Of a stretch of 64,000 bases of DNA, positions 7,939 to 16,301 are shown piece after piece. The first letter of the stretch is position 1. The number at the start of each line of letters is the position of its first letter. Position numbers and translations under genes: made by a program. This stretch comes from Pontibacter indicus (GTDB taxonomy: Bacteria; Bacteroidota; Bacteroidia; Cytophagales; Hymenobacteraceae). The stretch spans positions 1 through 64,000 of the forward strand of contig NZ_FTPP01000005.1 of NCBI RefSeq assembly GCF_900156345.1, in the 5' to 3' direction. The notes beneath the pieces were generated by a model. It was not told where the DNA came from and made no database searches. It worked only from the letters and a program-made list of their open reading frames with translations.

Positions 7939-8862
7939 TTAAGACAGCACTGTGTCAAAAGCCACCAGATTCACAAACTGCTGCACGCGGTTGTCAATCT
8001 CCTCCTGGCTCAGGTTCTTCAGTCTTTCAGTACCAAATTTCTCCACGCAGAAAGAGGCCAGCGCCGAGCCGTGGATGATGGCACGCTTCATACCGTCAAA
8101 GCTGATGTCGCCTGTTTTGGCGATGTAGCCGATGAAGCCACCGGCAAACGTATCACCCGCTCCGGTCGGGTCAAATACTTCCTCTAGCGGAAGAGCCGGC
8201 GCGAAGAACACCTTGCCTTCGTTGAACAGCAGGGCGCCATGCTCACCTTTCTTGATAATCAGGAACTTCGGACCCATCGCCATGATCTTACGAGCAGCCT
8301 TCACCAGTGAGTACTCGCCGCTTAGCTGGCGCGCTTCCTCGTCGTTGATCGACAGCACGTCCACCAGCGCGATTGTCTTCTGCAGCTCGTCCATGGCAAT
8401 GTCCATCCAGAAGTTCATGGTGTCCATCACGATCAGTTTCGGGCGGTTGTTGAGGCGCTCCAGCACTGTGCGCTGCACCTGTGGCGCCAGGTTGCCCAGC
8501 ATCAGGTACTCGCAGTTCTGGTAGCTCTCCGGGATGATCGGGTCGAAATCGCCCAGCACGTTCAGCTCTGTTACGAGTGTTTCGCGGCTGTTCATGTCGT
8601 TGAAGTAGCGGCCAGACCAGAAGAAGGACTTCTCGTTCTCCTTCACCTGCACGCCTTCGGTGCTGATGTTGCGCTGGTGCATCAGGCTGATGTGGTCCTG
8701 ATCGAAATCGCCGCCCACAACCGATACTACGTTCACAGGCTTCACGAAATAAGAAGCCGACAGCGAAATATACGTCGCCGCACCACCTACAATTTTATCT
8801 GTCTTCCCGAAGGGAGTCTCCAGCGCGTCAAACGCCATTGAACCTACTACTACTAAGCTCAT
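7939..8862 (-). CDS. PfkB family sugar/nucleoside kinase
   Basis: This 307-residue cytoplasmic kinase has the ribokinase-like fold. The N-terminal GG signature is in IVGGAATYISLSASYF, and the C-terminal ATP/catalytic signature DPTGAGDTFAGG is at about 231-242, where the second Asp is the catalytic base. The substrate (adenosine, ribose, fructose or another) cannot be assigned. It stands alone with its own terminator. The upstream AT-rich stretch carries a 16-bp direct repeat. Confidence 0.87.
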   Translation of the reverse strand: MSLVVVGSMAFDALETPFGKTDKIVGGAATYISLSASYFVKPVNVVSVVGGDFDQDHISLMHQRNISTEGVQVKENEKSFFWSGRYFNDMNSRETLVTELNVLGDFDPIIPESYQNCEYLMLGNLAPQVQRTVLERLNNRPKLIVMDTMNFWMDIAMDELQKTIALVDVLSINDEEARQLSGEYSLVKAARKIMAMGPKFLIIKKGEHGALLFNEGKVFFAPALPLEEVFDPTGAGDTFAGGFIGYIAKTGDISFDGMKRAIIHGSALASFCVEKFGTERLKNLSQEEIDNRVQQFVNLVAFDTVLS

Positions 8863-8868
8863 ATTTTT

Positions 8869-8903
8869 AATTGTTGATTGTTAACTTAATTGTTGATTGT
8901 TAA
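8869..8903. repeat. 16-bp direct repeat upstream of the PfkB kinase gene
   Basis: AATTGTTGATTGTTAA occurs at 8869-8884 and again at 8888-8903, a 19-bp period, followed by partial copies (AATTGTTTAATTGTTG). It lies 6-40 bp before the kinase start codon, in its 5' leader or promoter. It may be a regulator site or simple slippage in AT-rich DNA. Confidence 0.6.
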
Positions 8904-8986
8904 ATTGTTTAATTGTTGTTTCAATAATGTACTTAGTATCAACAATTTTACTATTCAACCATTTAGCAATGCAATATAAATAAAAA

Positions 8987-9015
8987 AAGCCCCTGAAGGT
9001 TTGCTTCAAGGGCTT
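8987..9015 (-). terminator. Terminator of the tRNA-His transcript
   Basis: A stem AAGCCC(C)TGAAG / CTTCA(A)GGGCTT with one mismatch is followed on the minus strand by seven T residues. It begins exactly at the tRNA 3' end. Confidence 0.8.
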
Positions 9016-9092
9016 GGGGTGGAAGATGGGTCTCGAACCCACGACCCCCAGAATCACAATCTGGTGCTCTAACCAACTGAGCTACAACCACC
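9015..9092 (-). tRNA. tRNA-His(GTG), with encoded CCA and encoded G-1
   Basis: The minus strand folds as a cloverleaf: D arm GCTC..GAGC, anticodon arm CCAGA TTGTGAT TCTGG with anticodon GTG, and T arm GTGGG TTCGAGA CCCAT. G-1 is encoded opposite discriminator C73, the identity pair for histidyl-tRNA synthetase, and CCA is encoded. The acceptor stem (GTGGTTG / CTTCCAC) has two adjacent U-U oppositions at 5:68 and 6:67. A terminator follows directly. Confidence 0.93.
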
Positions 9093-9225
9093 GTGTCTCG
9101 TTTGAGAATGCAAATATACGCGTCGTTTTCTTATTTACAATACGCGAGAAGCATTTTTTTAGACTAAATTCGTATCTCGCTGTGCCTATTATACTTAGAA
9201 TTTTTCCCTCGCAAGGTATAGCCGC

Positions 9226-9594
9226 CTAGTTGCTGATCTTCGTGCCGCACCAGGGGCAGTAGTTGATCACCACCATCGAGGCGCTGCCGTTGTGCAGCGG
9301 TATACCATAGAGGTTTTCATCCCACTTGTTGATTACTACCTCGGGGTCATTGTACCGGATCTCGCCGTCGGCATCGAGGCTCTCGTATACCTTGTCAGCC
9401 ATCATCAGGCAGCAGTAGCTTTGGTAGTCGAAGCCTTTGCTGCTGAACTTGTCCGTTATAGCCCAGTTATAGCAGGCCTCATCTTCATGAATCGCCTCTT
9501 CGTAAGCCTCGTATTCCTCCGATTGAAGCACCTCCTCCGGCAGTTCCTTCCCGAAAAAACGAGCATGTAGCTCCTTGAATTTTTCCAGCTCCAT
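9226..9594 (-). CDS. Hypothetical protein with CPWCG motif (DUF6980-like)
   Basis: This 122-residue acidic cytoplasmic protein starts 3 bp after the dihydroorotase stop codon and is surely co-transcribed with it. The C-terminal part (YQSYCC ... DADGEIRYNDPEVV ... YGIPLHNGSASMVVINYCPWCGTKI) resembles my memory of DUF6980 proteins, which pair an N-terminal CC with a C-terminal CPWCG and may bind a metal. No function is known. The family call is tentative. Confidence 0.7.
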   Translation of the reverse strand: MELEKFKELHARFFGKELPEEVLQSEEYEAYEEAIHEDEACYNWAITDKFSSKGFDYQSYCCLMMADKVYESLDADGEIRYNDPEVVINKWDENLYGIPLHNGSASMVVINYCPWCGTKISN

Positions 9595-9597
9595 ACC

Positions 9598-10932
9598 TTA
9601 TCTGTCAAACAAGAGTCGTTCGCCTTTTTTGCTTTCGTCAAACTCCCCGTTAGCAAAGGCCAGGTGACCGGAAACGAAGGTGTGCGTCATGGTGCTGCTG
9701 AAGGTATGGCCCTCGAAAGGTGACCAGTTGCACTGGTAGTAAGTATTGTCTTTGGTAACGGTATAGGGCTTGTTCAGGTCTACCAGCACGAGGTCGGCCC
9801 AGTAGCCTTCGCGGATGTAGCCTCGCTCACGCACGTTGAAGAGGATGGCCGGCGCATGCGCCATTTTCTCCACCACCTTCTCGATCGTCAGCTTGCCCTG
9901 CTTCACAAATTCGAGCATCATCTGCACCGAGTGCTGCACCAGCGGCACACCACTTGGCGCCTGCTTATACTTACCCTGCTTCTCTTCCCAGGTATGCGGC
10001 GCGTGGTCGGTGGCAATTACATCCAGTTTGTCTTCGAGCAAGCCTTGCAGCAGACCTTCTTTGTGGCGGTGCTCCTTCACAGCTGGGTTACACTTAATCT
10101 GGGTGCCAAACTTGTCATAGTCTTCCTTGTCGAACCAAAGGTGATGCACGCAGACCTCAGCGGTGATGCGCTTCTGCTCCAGCGGAATGTCGTTGCGGAA
10201 CAGCTTGAGTTCTTCTTCGGTGGAAATGTGCAGAATGTGCAGGCGGGTGTTGTGCTTCTCGGCCAGCTTCACGGCCAGGAAAGAAGACTTGAAACAGGCT
10301 GCCTCATTACGAATCTCGGGGTGGCACTTCACCGGTATGTCTTCGCCGTACTTCTCTTCATAGATAGCCATGTTGTCGCGGATCGTCTGCTCGTCTTCGC
10401 AGTGCACGGCAATCGGCAGCCTGGCTTTGGCAAAGATCTGTTCCAGCGTCTGCTCATTGTCTACGAGCATGTTCCCCGTGGAAGAGCCCATGAAGATCTT
10501 GATGCCGCAAACGGTGTTGGGGTTGGTGAGCAGCACCTCGGCCAGGTTGTCGTTGGTGGCGCCCATGTAGAAGGAATAATTGGCCAGCGAAGTCCCGGCA
10601 GCGATCTTATACTTATCCTCGAGCAACTCCTGCGTCACGGTGTTGGGCACCGTGTTGGGCATCTCCATAAACGAGGTGGTGCCGCCCGCCACAGCCGCTC
10701 TCGCCTCTGTTTCAATTCTGGCCTTGTGCGTCAGGCCTGGCTCACGGAAGTGCACCTGGTCGTCGATGGCACCCGGGATCAGGTGTAAGCCGGTGGCGTC
10801 GATAATCTGGTCGGCCTCGGCGGCTATACCTTGTCCGATCTGCGCGATGCGCCCCTCTTTTATGAGTACGTCTGCGGTGGTGGTGCTTCCTTCGTTTACA
10901 AGCTGTGCGTTCTTTATCAGGATAGATTTCAT
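9598..10932 (-). CDS. pyrC: Dihydroorotase
   Basis: Dihydroorotase closes carbamoyl-aspartate to dihydroorotate, the third step of pyrimidine synthesis, using zinc in an amidohydrolase barrel. The 444-residue product starts MKSILIKNAQLVNEG and has IDDQVHFREPGLTHK (56-70), GTTSFMEMPNT, HCEDEQT, LHILHIST and ATDHAPHTWEEK. The usual HxH of the first metal motif reads Q59-V60-H61. From memory this Gln is shared by the Bacteroidota clade of long dihydroorotases, so it is probably a clade trait rather than a defect. An upstream ATG at 10965 would add 11 residues and is less likely. Confidence 0.92.
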   Translation of the reverse strand: MKSILIKNAQLVNEGSTTTADVLIKEGRIAQIGQGIAAEADQIIDATGLHLIPGAIDDQVHFREPGLTHKARIETEARAAVAGGTTSFMEMPNTVPNTVTQELLEDKYKIAAGTSLANYSFYMGATNDNLAEVLLTNPNTVCGIKIFMGSSTGNMLVDNEQTLEQIFAKARLPIAVHCEDEQTIRDNMAIYEEKYGEDIPVKCHPEIRNEAACFKSSFLAVKLAEKHNTRLHILHISTEEELKLFRNDIPLEQKRITAEVCVHHLWFDKEDYDKFGTQIKCNPAVKEHRHKEGLLQGLLEDKLDVIATDHAPHTWEEKQGKYKQAPSGVPLVQHSVQMMLEFVKQGKLTIEKVVEKMAHAPAILFNVRERGYIREGYWADLVLVDLNKPYTVTKDNTYYQCNWSPFEGHTFSSTMTHTFVSGHLAFANGEFDESKKGERLLFDR

Positions 10933-11035
10933 GCTGCTAAGGTATGTGCTCAACAAAGTTAACACACATTAGCGGAGTTTTACGCATAAATGCGCCGGAC
11001 GGCTATACCTGAAAAAGCAAAAGCTATACCTGCCC

Positions 11036-12268
11036 CTATTCGGGCTGCATGAGTTTGCCGATGAAGAGGATGGCGCCCGAGGATTTCTCGCGGATCATGA
11101 ACACAAACGGACGGTCGATGCGGTAAGCCGAGGGCATGGACGTAAGCTCTACACCAACGGAGGTGACGGCAGCGGCCTCTGTGCCTTCCTCGTTCACCTC
11201 CACAAAGGTTTTGTGCTTCACCTTGGAGATAGCCAGGTTACTCTGCCCCTCCAGCATGCGACTGAAGTTTGCACCTCCCGAAAAGGCGATACCCATCCCC
11301 AACTTGCTTAGCATGGCATTCAGTTCCTCCTCATACTCCAGTTTAAATTTAGGCATCTGCAGCTCCTTGGATATTTTGTTGCCTGCTGCAAGCCACTTTG
11401 CCAGGTTGTCAGGGTTGAGTTGCGGCATAATGCTTTGCACCGTGTTCTCTCCGCTTGGCATCACAATCGTCATGCTATACTGCCCGTTTCCGTAAGGCAG
11501 GTCCACCATGTTCACGGTGTTATCACCATATACCAGGTATTCGCCTTTTTTCATCGACATGAAATCGTGGGTCATGCTGCTGCCGTTCTCGAGATAAAAC
11601 AGGCCAGGCTTTGTCAGGTTCTTGTCGAAAGGATAGGTCCAGGTGCCTTTGAAGTAAATGGCGTTGATCAGAAACAGCACTTCGTCCCGGCCTATCTCAT
11701 CCAGTATCTTGTCGATTTTGTCATTGGTACTGTTCTTCACCCAATTATTGATTTGCCCGACAGATGCAGGCGAAGCGAAGTCAAGCCCCTGCACGGTAGC
11801 ATTGAAATACTCTTTGTTCGTCTGGATAAACGGTGCCTGCAGCCGCACAAGGTTGCTGTGCCAGAGGGAATTGGCCGAGGTGAAGATCACTTTCTTGTCT
11901 ATACCTTGCAGCAAGGCAATCAGGTCTTTGTAGGATTTGTTGATATCCTCGTCAGAAGCTGCCTCAAAACCCAGCATCTGCCCGATAGCCTGCTTCGTTT
12001 CGCCGTCGGCACCGTTGTAGGCCATCGCCAGCGCCATACTGATGCTGAGTGGCGAGATGAAAACATTCTCGGCTTCCTCGGCTTTGCTGAGCTCCGCAAA
12101 AGAGCGAAAAGCAAAGTCGTTGGAGCTAGTGACAGTTTTCTGCTCCTGCGCCGTCAGCGGGCGGGTATTTGGTGTATTAGGTCCTTCATCTACCATCTCT
12201 TTCTGGCAAGCGGAAAACAAACTCAATGCCACAAGGGCTATACCTGACAGGAACATATTTCTACGCAT
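11036..12268 (-). CDS. Serpin family protease inhibitor, lipoprotein
   Basis: Serpins trap serine or cysteine proteases by inserting their reactive-centre loop into a beta-sheet. This 410-residue protein has a lipoprotein signal (MRRNMFLSGIALVALSLFSAC), placing it on the inner or outer membrane. It carries the inhibitory hinge NEEGTEAAAVT and the C-terminal RPFVFMIREKSSGAILFIGK block. Counting from the hinge Gly as P15 puts P1 at Thr and P1' at Ser (VGVELT-SMP), which would favour an elastase- or subtilisin-like target. The Met at 12268 is preferred over 12340 because it gives a clean lipobox. It follows the 139-residue gene by 64 bp. Confidence 0.92.
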   Translation of the reverse strand: MRRNMFLSGIALVALSLFSACQKEMVDEGPNTPNTRPLTAQEQKTVTSSNDFAFRSFAELSKAEEAENVFISPLSISMALAMAYNGADGETKQAIGQMLGFEAASDEDINKSYKDLIALLQGIDKKVIFTSANSLWHSNLVRLQAPFIQTNKEYFNATVQGLDFASPASVGQINNWVKNSTNDKIDKILDEIGRDEVLFLINAIYFKGTWTYPFDKNLTKPGLFYLENGSSMTHDFMSMKKGEYLVYGDNTVNMVDLPYGNGQYSMTIVMPSGENTVQSIMPQLNPDNLAKWLAAGNKISKELQMPKFKLEYEEELNAMLSKLGMGIAFSGGANFSRMLEGQSNLAISKVKHKTFVEVNEEGTEAAAVTSVGVELTSMPSAYRIDRPFVFMIREKSSGAILFIGKLMQPE

Positions 12269-12332
12269 GGGGAAAATCGGATTATGGTCTATACCTGAAA
12301 GACCCTGATGGAGGTGGGAAGGTTGCATGGGA

Positions 12333-12752
12333 TCAATCATGATAAAACTTCTTCAACTCAAAAATCCGCTCTATACCTTCTATCTCACCAGAAAATATGC
12401 CCATATGACCAGCTCCATCCTTGTTGAATTTTCCAATTATCATCACATATTTCCGGTTCAAGGCATCTGTGGTAGTCGGGGAACCCTCTGCGTCTTCTAC
12501 ACGCATATTTTTACCCAATTTTACCCAAACAGCATTTTCGGTGCTTAGATAATTAGCATGCTCTTTAGAGAAATATAAGCTGTTATCCTCGTGTTCCAGA
12601 TGCAGAAAACCAGCCACCAAGACCCTTTTACCATGGTATTTATCAGGATTTGCCAACAACTTAATCAATGAAACCCGCTCGGGAAAAACTCCCTGAAAGG
12701 AGCTGAAACTGATAAAAAACACACTGAATAGAGATAGTAAAATCAGCTTCAT
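12333..12752 (-). CDS. Secreted hypothetical protein, possible OB-fold
   Basis: A 139-residue protein has an N-terminal signal peptide (MKLILLSLFSVFFISFSSFQG). Its segment VSLIKLLANPDKYHGKRVLVAGFLHLEHEDNSLYFSKEH is reminiscent of small exported beta-barrel (OB-like) domains in Bacteroidota. I cannot name a family with confidence. It lies directly upstream of the serpin gene on the same strand and may share its transcript. Confidence 0.75.
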   Translation of the reverse strand: MKLILLSLFSVFFISFSSFQGVFPERVSLIKLLANPDKYHGKRVLVAGFLHLEHEDNSLYFSKEHANYLSTENAVWVKLGKNMRVEDAEGSPTTTDALNRKYVMIIGKFNKDGAGHMGIFSGEIEGIERIFELKKFYHD

Positions 12753-12787
12753 AGTATATCACTTAACTTCACTTATTATTAACAACT

Positions 12788-12958
12788 CTACAAACTCTCT
12801 GACTGAAGTCTTGGCTCAGCATCTTGCTTTATGAATTGGATATATTGATTTCGTAGAATCTCAACGGCAGCTAATCGTTCTTTCATCGACTTTGTCTGCC
12901 AATAGGCAAGGTCCGATTGCTGGTCCCGCAGTCCAATTTTATTAACCACTTTCTCCAT
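12788..12958 (-). CDS. Small protein resembling antitoxin-type partners
   Basis: A 56-residue protein starts at the ATG at 12958 (MEKVVNKIGLRDQQSDLAYWQ). The block DLAYWQTKSMKERLAAVEILRNQY recalls short proteins with SDLAYWLSKPPEERLAAVEFLRRQ that precede nucleotidyltransferase genes in suspected toxin-antitoxin pairs. No such partner follows; the next gene is an unrelated secreted protein 35 bp away. It may be an orphan or a remnant. A longer start at 13069 adds an implausible segment. Confidence 0.55.
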   Translation of the reverse strand: MEKVVNKIGLRDQQSDLAYWQTKSMKERLAAVEILRNQYIQFIKQDAEPRLQSESL

Positions 12959-13041
12959 TAGAATTAGCATTTTCAAATACAATATACGCATAATTACCCA
13001 CTCGTCTATACACGCTATATCCCCCTCCCACAAATTTCCCG

Positions 13042-13049
13042 TACCTTTG
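13042..13049 (+). promoter_or_regulatory. Promoter -7 element for the DEAD-box helicase gene
   Basis: TACCTTTG matches TAnnTTTG and lies 29 bp before the helicase ATG. I see no clear -33 TTG at the expected spacing. Confidence 0.55.
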
Positions 13050-13077
13050 TACTTTAAAACCAAGCACAAACACCACC

Positions 13078-14418
13078 ATGGCAGAAGAAGCGGAGAAAGA
13101 GATAAGCACGTTCGAGGATTTTAAGCTGAACCGGCAGCTGCTCAACGCCATTGAAGAGGCCGGCTACGAGAAGCCTACCCCGATCCAGCTCAAGGCTATC
13201 CCTATCATCATGGGCGGCCACGACGTGATGGGCATTGCCCAGACCGGCACAGGCAAGACGGCGGCCTTCCTGCTACCGATCCTGATGAAGGTGAAGTACG
13301 CGCAGGGCACCAACCCGCGTGCCATCATCCTGGCTCCTACCCGCGAACTGGCCATGCAGATCGAAGAGCACATTACCTTGCTCGCCAAGTATACCGACCT
13401 GCGCCATACGGCCATCTACGGTGGGCTGGGACCAAAAACGCAGATCGAAATCATCAACAACGGCATCGACATACTGGTGGCCACGCCCAAGCGCCTGATG
13501 GAGCTATACCTGAAAGGCGAACTGATTTTGAAAGAGGTGAAGACGATGGTGCTCGACGAAGCCGACAAGATGATGGACATGGGCTTTATGCCACAGATCC
13601 GTCAGCTGCTGGAGGTATTGCCGCGCAAGCGCCAGAACCTGCTTTTCTCGGCCACCATGCACCCAAAGGTGGTGGAGTTGTCGGAGGAGTTCCTGGAATT
13701 CCCGACCCGCATCGAGATCACACCGCAGGCCACGCCTGTCGAGACGGTAACCCAGGTGCTGTACCAGGTGCCGAACCTGCGCACCAAGATCGCGATGCTC
13801 GAGCATCTTATTCGCGACAAGGAGGCCTTCAACCGGGTGATCATTTTCACGCGCAGCAAGAAGAACGCCGAGAGCGTGGCCAAGTACCTGGAGCGGAAAG
13901 AGTACGGCGAGGTTCGCTCCATCCACGGCAACAAGGGCCAGAACACCCGCATCAACTCCATGGAGGCCTTTAAAAGTGGCGAAGTGCGTTTCTTAGTGGC
14001 GACGGATGTGGCGGCCAGAGGCATTGATGTGAGCATGGTGAGTCATGTGATCAACTTCGACGTGCCTTTTGTGTACGAGGACTATGTGCACCGCATTGGC
14101 CGCACAGGGCGCGCCGAGAACGAAGGCAATGCCATCACGTTTGCCAACGAATCGGAGATGTACCACATCCGCAAGATCGAAAAGCTGATCCGGATGCAGA
14201 TTCCGGAATTGCCGATGCCGGAGCAGATAGAAATTTTCCCGACCCCGTTTGACGAGCAGCAGGCCATTGCCCGCGACATCGACCACCAGAAGCGCGCCGA
14301 AAATCCCGACTTCAAGGGTGCATTTCACGAGAAGAAAGCCATACCCCAGAAACCCGTTAAGAGCAGGCGCGACCCGAGAACCTCTTTCTGGCAAAAGACT
14401 AAAAAGAAGAAAAGATAA
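13078..14418 (+). CDS. DEAD-box ATP-dependent RNA helicase (RhlE-like)
   Basis: This cytoplasmic RNA helicase (446 residues) unwinds RNA duplexes in ribosome assembly or mRNA decay. All motifs are present: Q motif EKPTPIQ (31-37), Walker A AQTGTGKT (54-61), PTREL, DEAD (160-163), SAT (191-193), IIFTRSK, TDVAARGID and HRIGRTGRAEN. The C-terminal tail is short, basic and without a recognised RNA-binding domain. It has its own promoter element and terminator. Confidence 0.93.
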   Translation: MAEEAEKEISTFEDFKLNRQLLNAIEEAGYEKPTPIQLKAIPIIMGGHDVMGIAQTGTGKTAAFLLPILMKVKYAQGTNPRAIILAPTRELAMQIEEHITLLAKYTDLRHTAIYGGLGPKTQIEIINNGIDILVATPKRLMELYLKGELILKEVKTMVLDEADKMMDMGFMPQIRQLLEVLPRKRQNLLFSATMHPKVVELSEEFLEFPTRIEITPQATPVETVTQVLYQVPNLRTKIAMLEHLIRDKEAFNRVIIFTRSKKNAESVAKYLERKEYGEVRSIHGNKGQNTRINSMEAFKSGEVRFLVATDVAARGIDVSMVSHVINFDVPFVYEDYVHRIGRTGRAENEGNAITFANESEMYHIRKIEKLIRMQIPELPMPEQIEIFPTPFDEQQAIARDIDHQKRAENPDFKGAFHEKKAIPQKPVKSRRDPRTSFWQKTKKKKR

Positions 14419-14424
14419 CACGAG

Positions 14425-14456
14425 CACCCTGTCCGACCGGACGGGGTGTTTTATTT
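14425..14456 (+). terminator. Terminator after the DEAD-box helicase gene
   Basis: A 10-bp stem CACCCTGTCC/GGACGGGGTG (one wobble pair) with a 4-base loop is followed by TTTTATTTT. It lies 7 bp past the stop codon and touches the 3' end of the convergent membrane-protein gene. Confidence 0.85.
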
Positions 14457-14908
14457 TAGAGATACTCCAGAGCCACTTCCCGGAAGCGGTAGACCATAAA
14501 GGTCAGCACGAAGCCCCACAGAATGCTGCTCCAGAGCATGTGCAGTAGGATTTTCCGGCGCGGCACGCCGAAAACGGCAGCCACCATGGTGCCGAACACG
14601 GGCGTCAGGAAAAGCGGTGTAAAAAAAGCCACCCCCACCATACCGAATCTATTCCAGATCTGTATGACGCGGCGACTCCTGCGACTGAACACAGGCCGCT
14701 TGTAGTTTCGGCGCCGCCGGGCATACCACCGGGCAGCCTCTCTCCCGATTACAGAAAAGACCAGTACGCTCGTCATCATGCCGGCTACGGTCAGCAATAC
14801 GGTAACGAGATAGGGCATCTTCAGAGACATACCTGCCAAAGGCCCGCCTATGAACTTGACCATGCTGATCAGGTATACCGACATGTACTTGAGAAACTCC
14901 TCTACCAC
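14456..14908 (-). CDS. Small integral membrane protein, unknown
   Basis: This 150-residue protein has about three hydrophobic segments (around 10-55, 90-115 and 120-140) and a very basic loop (YARRRRNYKRPVFSRRSRR). The segment GVAFFTPLFLTPVFGTMVAAVFG, with a Pro/Gly-rich re-entrant look, recalls small-multidrug-export/DedA-like proteins, but I would not assign it. It converges on the DEAD-box helicase gene. Confidence 0.65.
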   Translation of the reverse strand: MVEEFLKYMSVYLISMVKFIGGPLAGMSLKMPYLVTVLLTVAGMMTSVLVFSVIGREAARWYARRRRNYKRPVFSRRSRRVIQIWNRFGMVGVAFFTPLFLTPVFGTMVAAVFGVPRRKILLHMLWSSILWGFVLTFMVYRFREVALEYL

Positions 14909-14977
14909 CCTACTGCTTTAAAAGTATACGCTTTGGTTATATCTAAATTGTCTAATGAGCTCTGTACACGACAGCTT

Positions 14978-15418
14978 TTAGCGCAACTCCATATGCAGTT
15001 GCCACAGATCAATACCCGGTGCCCAAAAGTCTTTTTCCACCTTCTCCAGCTCGAAGCCCAGCTTCTGGTAAAAAGAATATACCAGCTGGCTCGTCCGCAC
15101 CTGTATAAAACGCACCGAAGACTTTTTCCTTACCTCGTTTAAGCGAAAAACTGTGAGCGACCGCCCTATGCCTTTGCCTTGAAAAGCGGGGTGCACCAGG
15201 TCCCAGGAAATGCGTGCCCAGGTATAGCCATCGAAGTAGTTGAGCCCGCCCGAGGCAACAACCTGACCGGCTTCCTCCACTACAAAATAGTCTTCCCGAC
15301 GCTCCTGCAGGTATAGCACAAAGTCCGCCTCCTCCTCGGGCGCAAAGTAGTCGGGTGTGTTAAGCCGCAGAATCTGCAGCAGCGCCTCCTGGTCAGCTGG
15401 GGTATAGGGTCGGATCAT
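14978..15418 (-). CDS. GNAT family N-acetyltransferase
   Basis: This 146-residue protein of the GNAT fold transfers an acetyl group from acetyl-CoA to an unknown amine. The core VVASGGLNYFDGYTWARISWDLVHPAFQGKGIGRSLT contains the Q/RxxGxG/A CoA-binding motif (QGKGIGR, around residue 91), and YQKLGFELEKV is the C-terminal strand. It starts 9 bp after upp ends and is probably co-transcribed. Confidence 0.85.
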   Translation of the reverse strand: MIRPYTPADQEALLQILRLNTPDYFAPEEEADFVLYLQERREDYFVVEEAGQVVASGGLNYFDGYTWARISWDLVHPAFQGKGIGRSLTVFRLNEVRKKSSVRFIQVRTSQLVYSFYQKLGFELEKVEKDFWAPGIDLWQLHMELR

Positions 15419-15427
15419 CCCGCCCAG

Positions 15428-16084
15428 CTATACCTTTGGCCCAAAGGCCAGGTCGCCTGCATCGCCCAGACCGGGCACGATGTAGAAGTTTTCGTTCAGG
15501 CTTTCATCCATCGCTCCCAGCCAGATGTGTGCTTCCGGCACCTCCTGCTGCACATAGGCTATACCTTCCGGCGAGGCAATGGCAGCGGCAAAATGCACCT
15601 GCACTGGCTTGCCGTGGCGCAGCATTCCTTTGTAGGATTTCACCAGCGAGCGGCCGGTCGCCAGCATCGGGTCGGCCAGGATCAGGATTTTGTCGTGCAG
15701 GTCCGTTGAGGCAAGGTACTCCATGTTTATCTGCAGCTCGGTGTTCTGCTCCTCTACCCGGTAGGCGCCCACAAAGGTGCTGTAGGCCTTGTCGAAGTAG
15801 TTAAGCATGCCATTGTAGAGCGGCAGTCCGGCCCGGAGGATGGTGGCCAGCACAGGTTGGGCCGTGAGCAGCTGCGTTTTTGTAGTAGCCAGCGGCGTCA
15901 CGATCTCGCGTGTCTCGTAGGGCATCGTCTTGGAAATTTCGTAGGCCAGCAGTTCCCCCAGACGCTCGAGGTTGCGGCGGAAGCGCAGGCTGTCGTGCTG
16001 CACCGACACGTCGCGCAACTCGGCTACAAAATGGTTGGCAAGCGATGGTGTGGCAGTGAGAATATGCAGTTTATCGTTTTGCAT
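15428..16084 (-). CDS. upp: Uracil phosphoribosyltransferase
   Basis: Upp salvages uracil with PRPP to give UMP. The 218-residue product has the family features: ETREIVTPLATTKTQ, ATILRAGLPLYNGML, the PRPP loop ILADPMLATGRSLV (around 135-148), and a C-terminal GLGDAGDLAFG uracil-binding segment. It is the first gene of a unit with the GNAT gene and is divergent from the Wzi-like gene. Confidence 0.92.
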   Translation of the reverse strand: MQNDKLHILTATPSLANHFVAELRDVSVQHDSLRFRRNLERLGELLAYEISKTMPYETREIVTPLATTKTQLLTAQPVLATILRAGLPLYNGMLNYFDKAYSTFVGAYRVEEQNTELQINMEYLASTDLHDKILILADPMLATGRSLVKSYKGMLRHGKPVQVHFAAAIASPEGIAYVQQEVPEAHIWLGAMDESLNENFYIVPGLGDAGDLAFGPKV

Positions 16085-16301
16085 GGATATGGCTGATTTT
16101 GCAGGCTAAAGATACGGTCTTTCAGGCGGACGGCAATCTTCGGCTGTCAAAAACGTTAAACCGGGCAGGCCCTATACCTGTATAAGACCGGGCTATACCT
16201 GCTTTCGCCAGGCTCCATCATGCAATTTGATGTGTTTTTGTTAATATTGTGAATTATAAATACCTGACAACCCGCTTTCCCCTGATTAGAACTTTCCTCC
16301 T

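Noticed and set aside
9856-10788. 310-codon open frame on the plus strand
   Set aside because: It is antisense to dihydroorotase, has no family features, and its length follows from the codon bias of the real gene.
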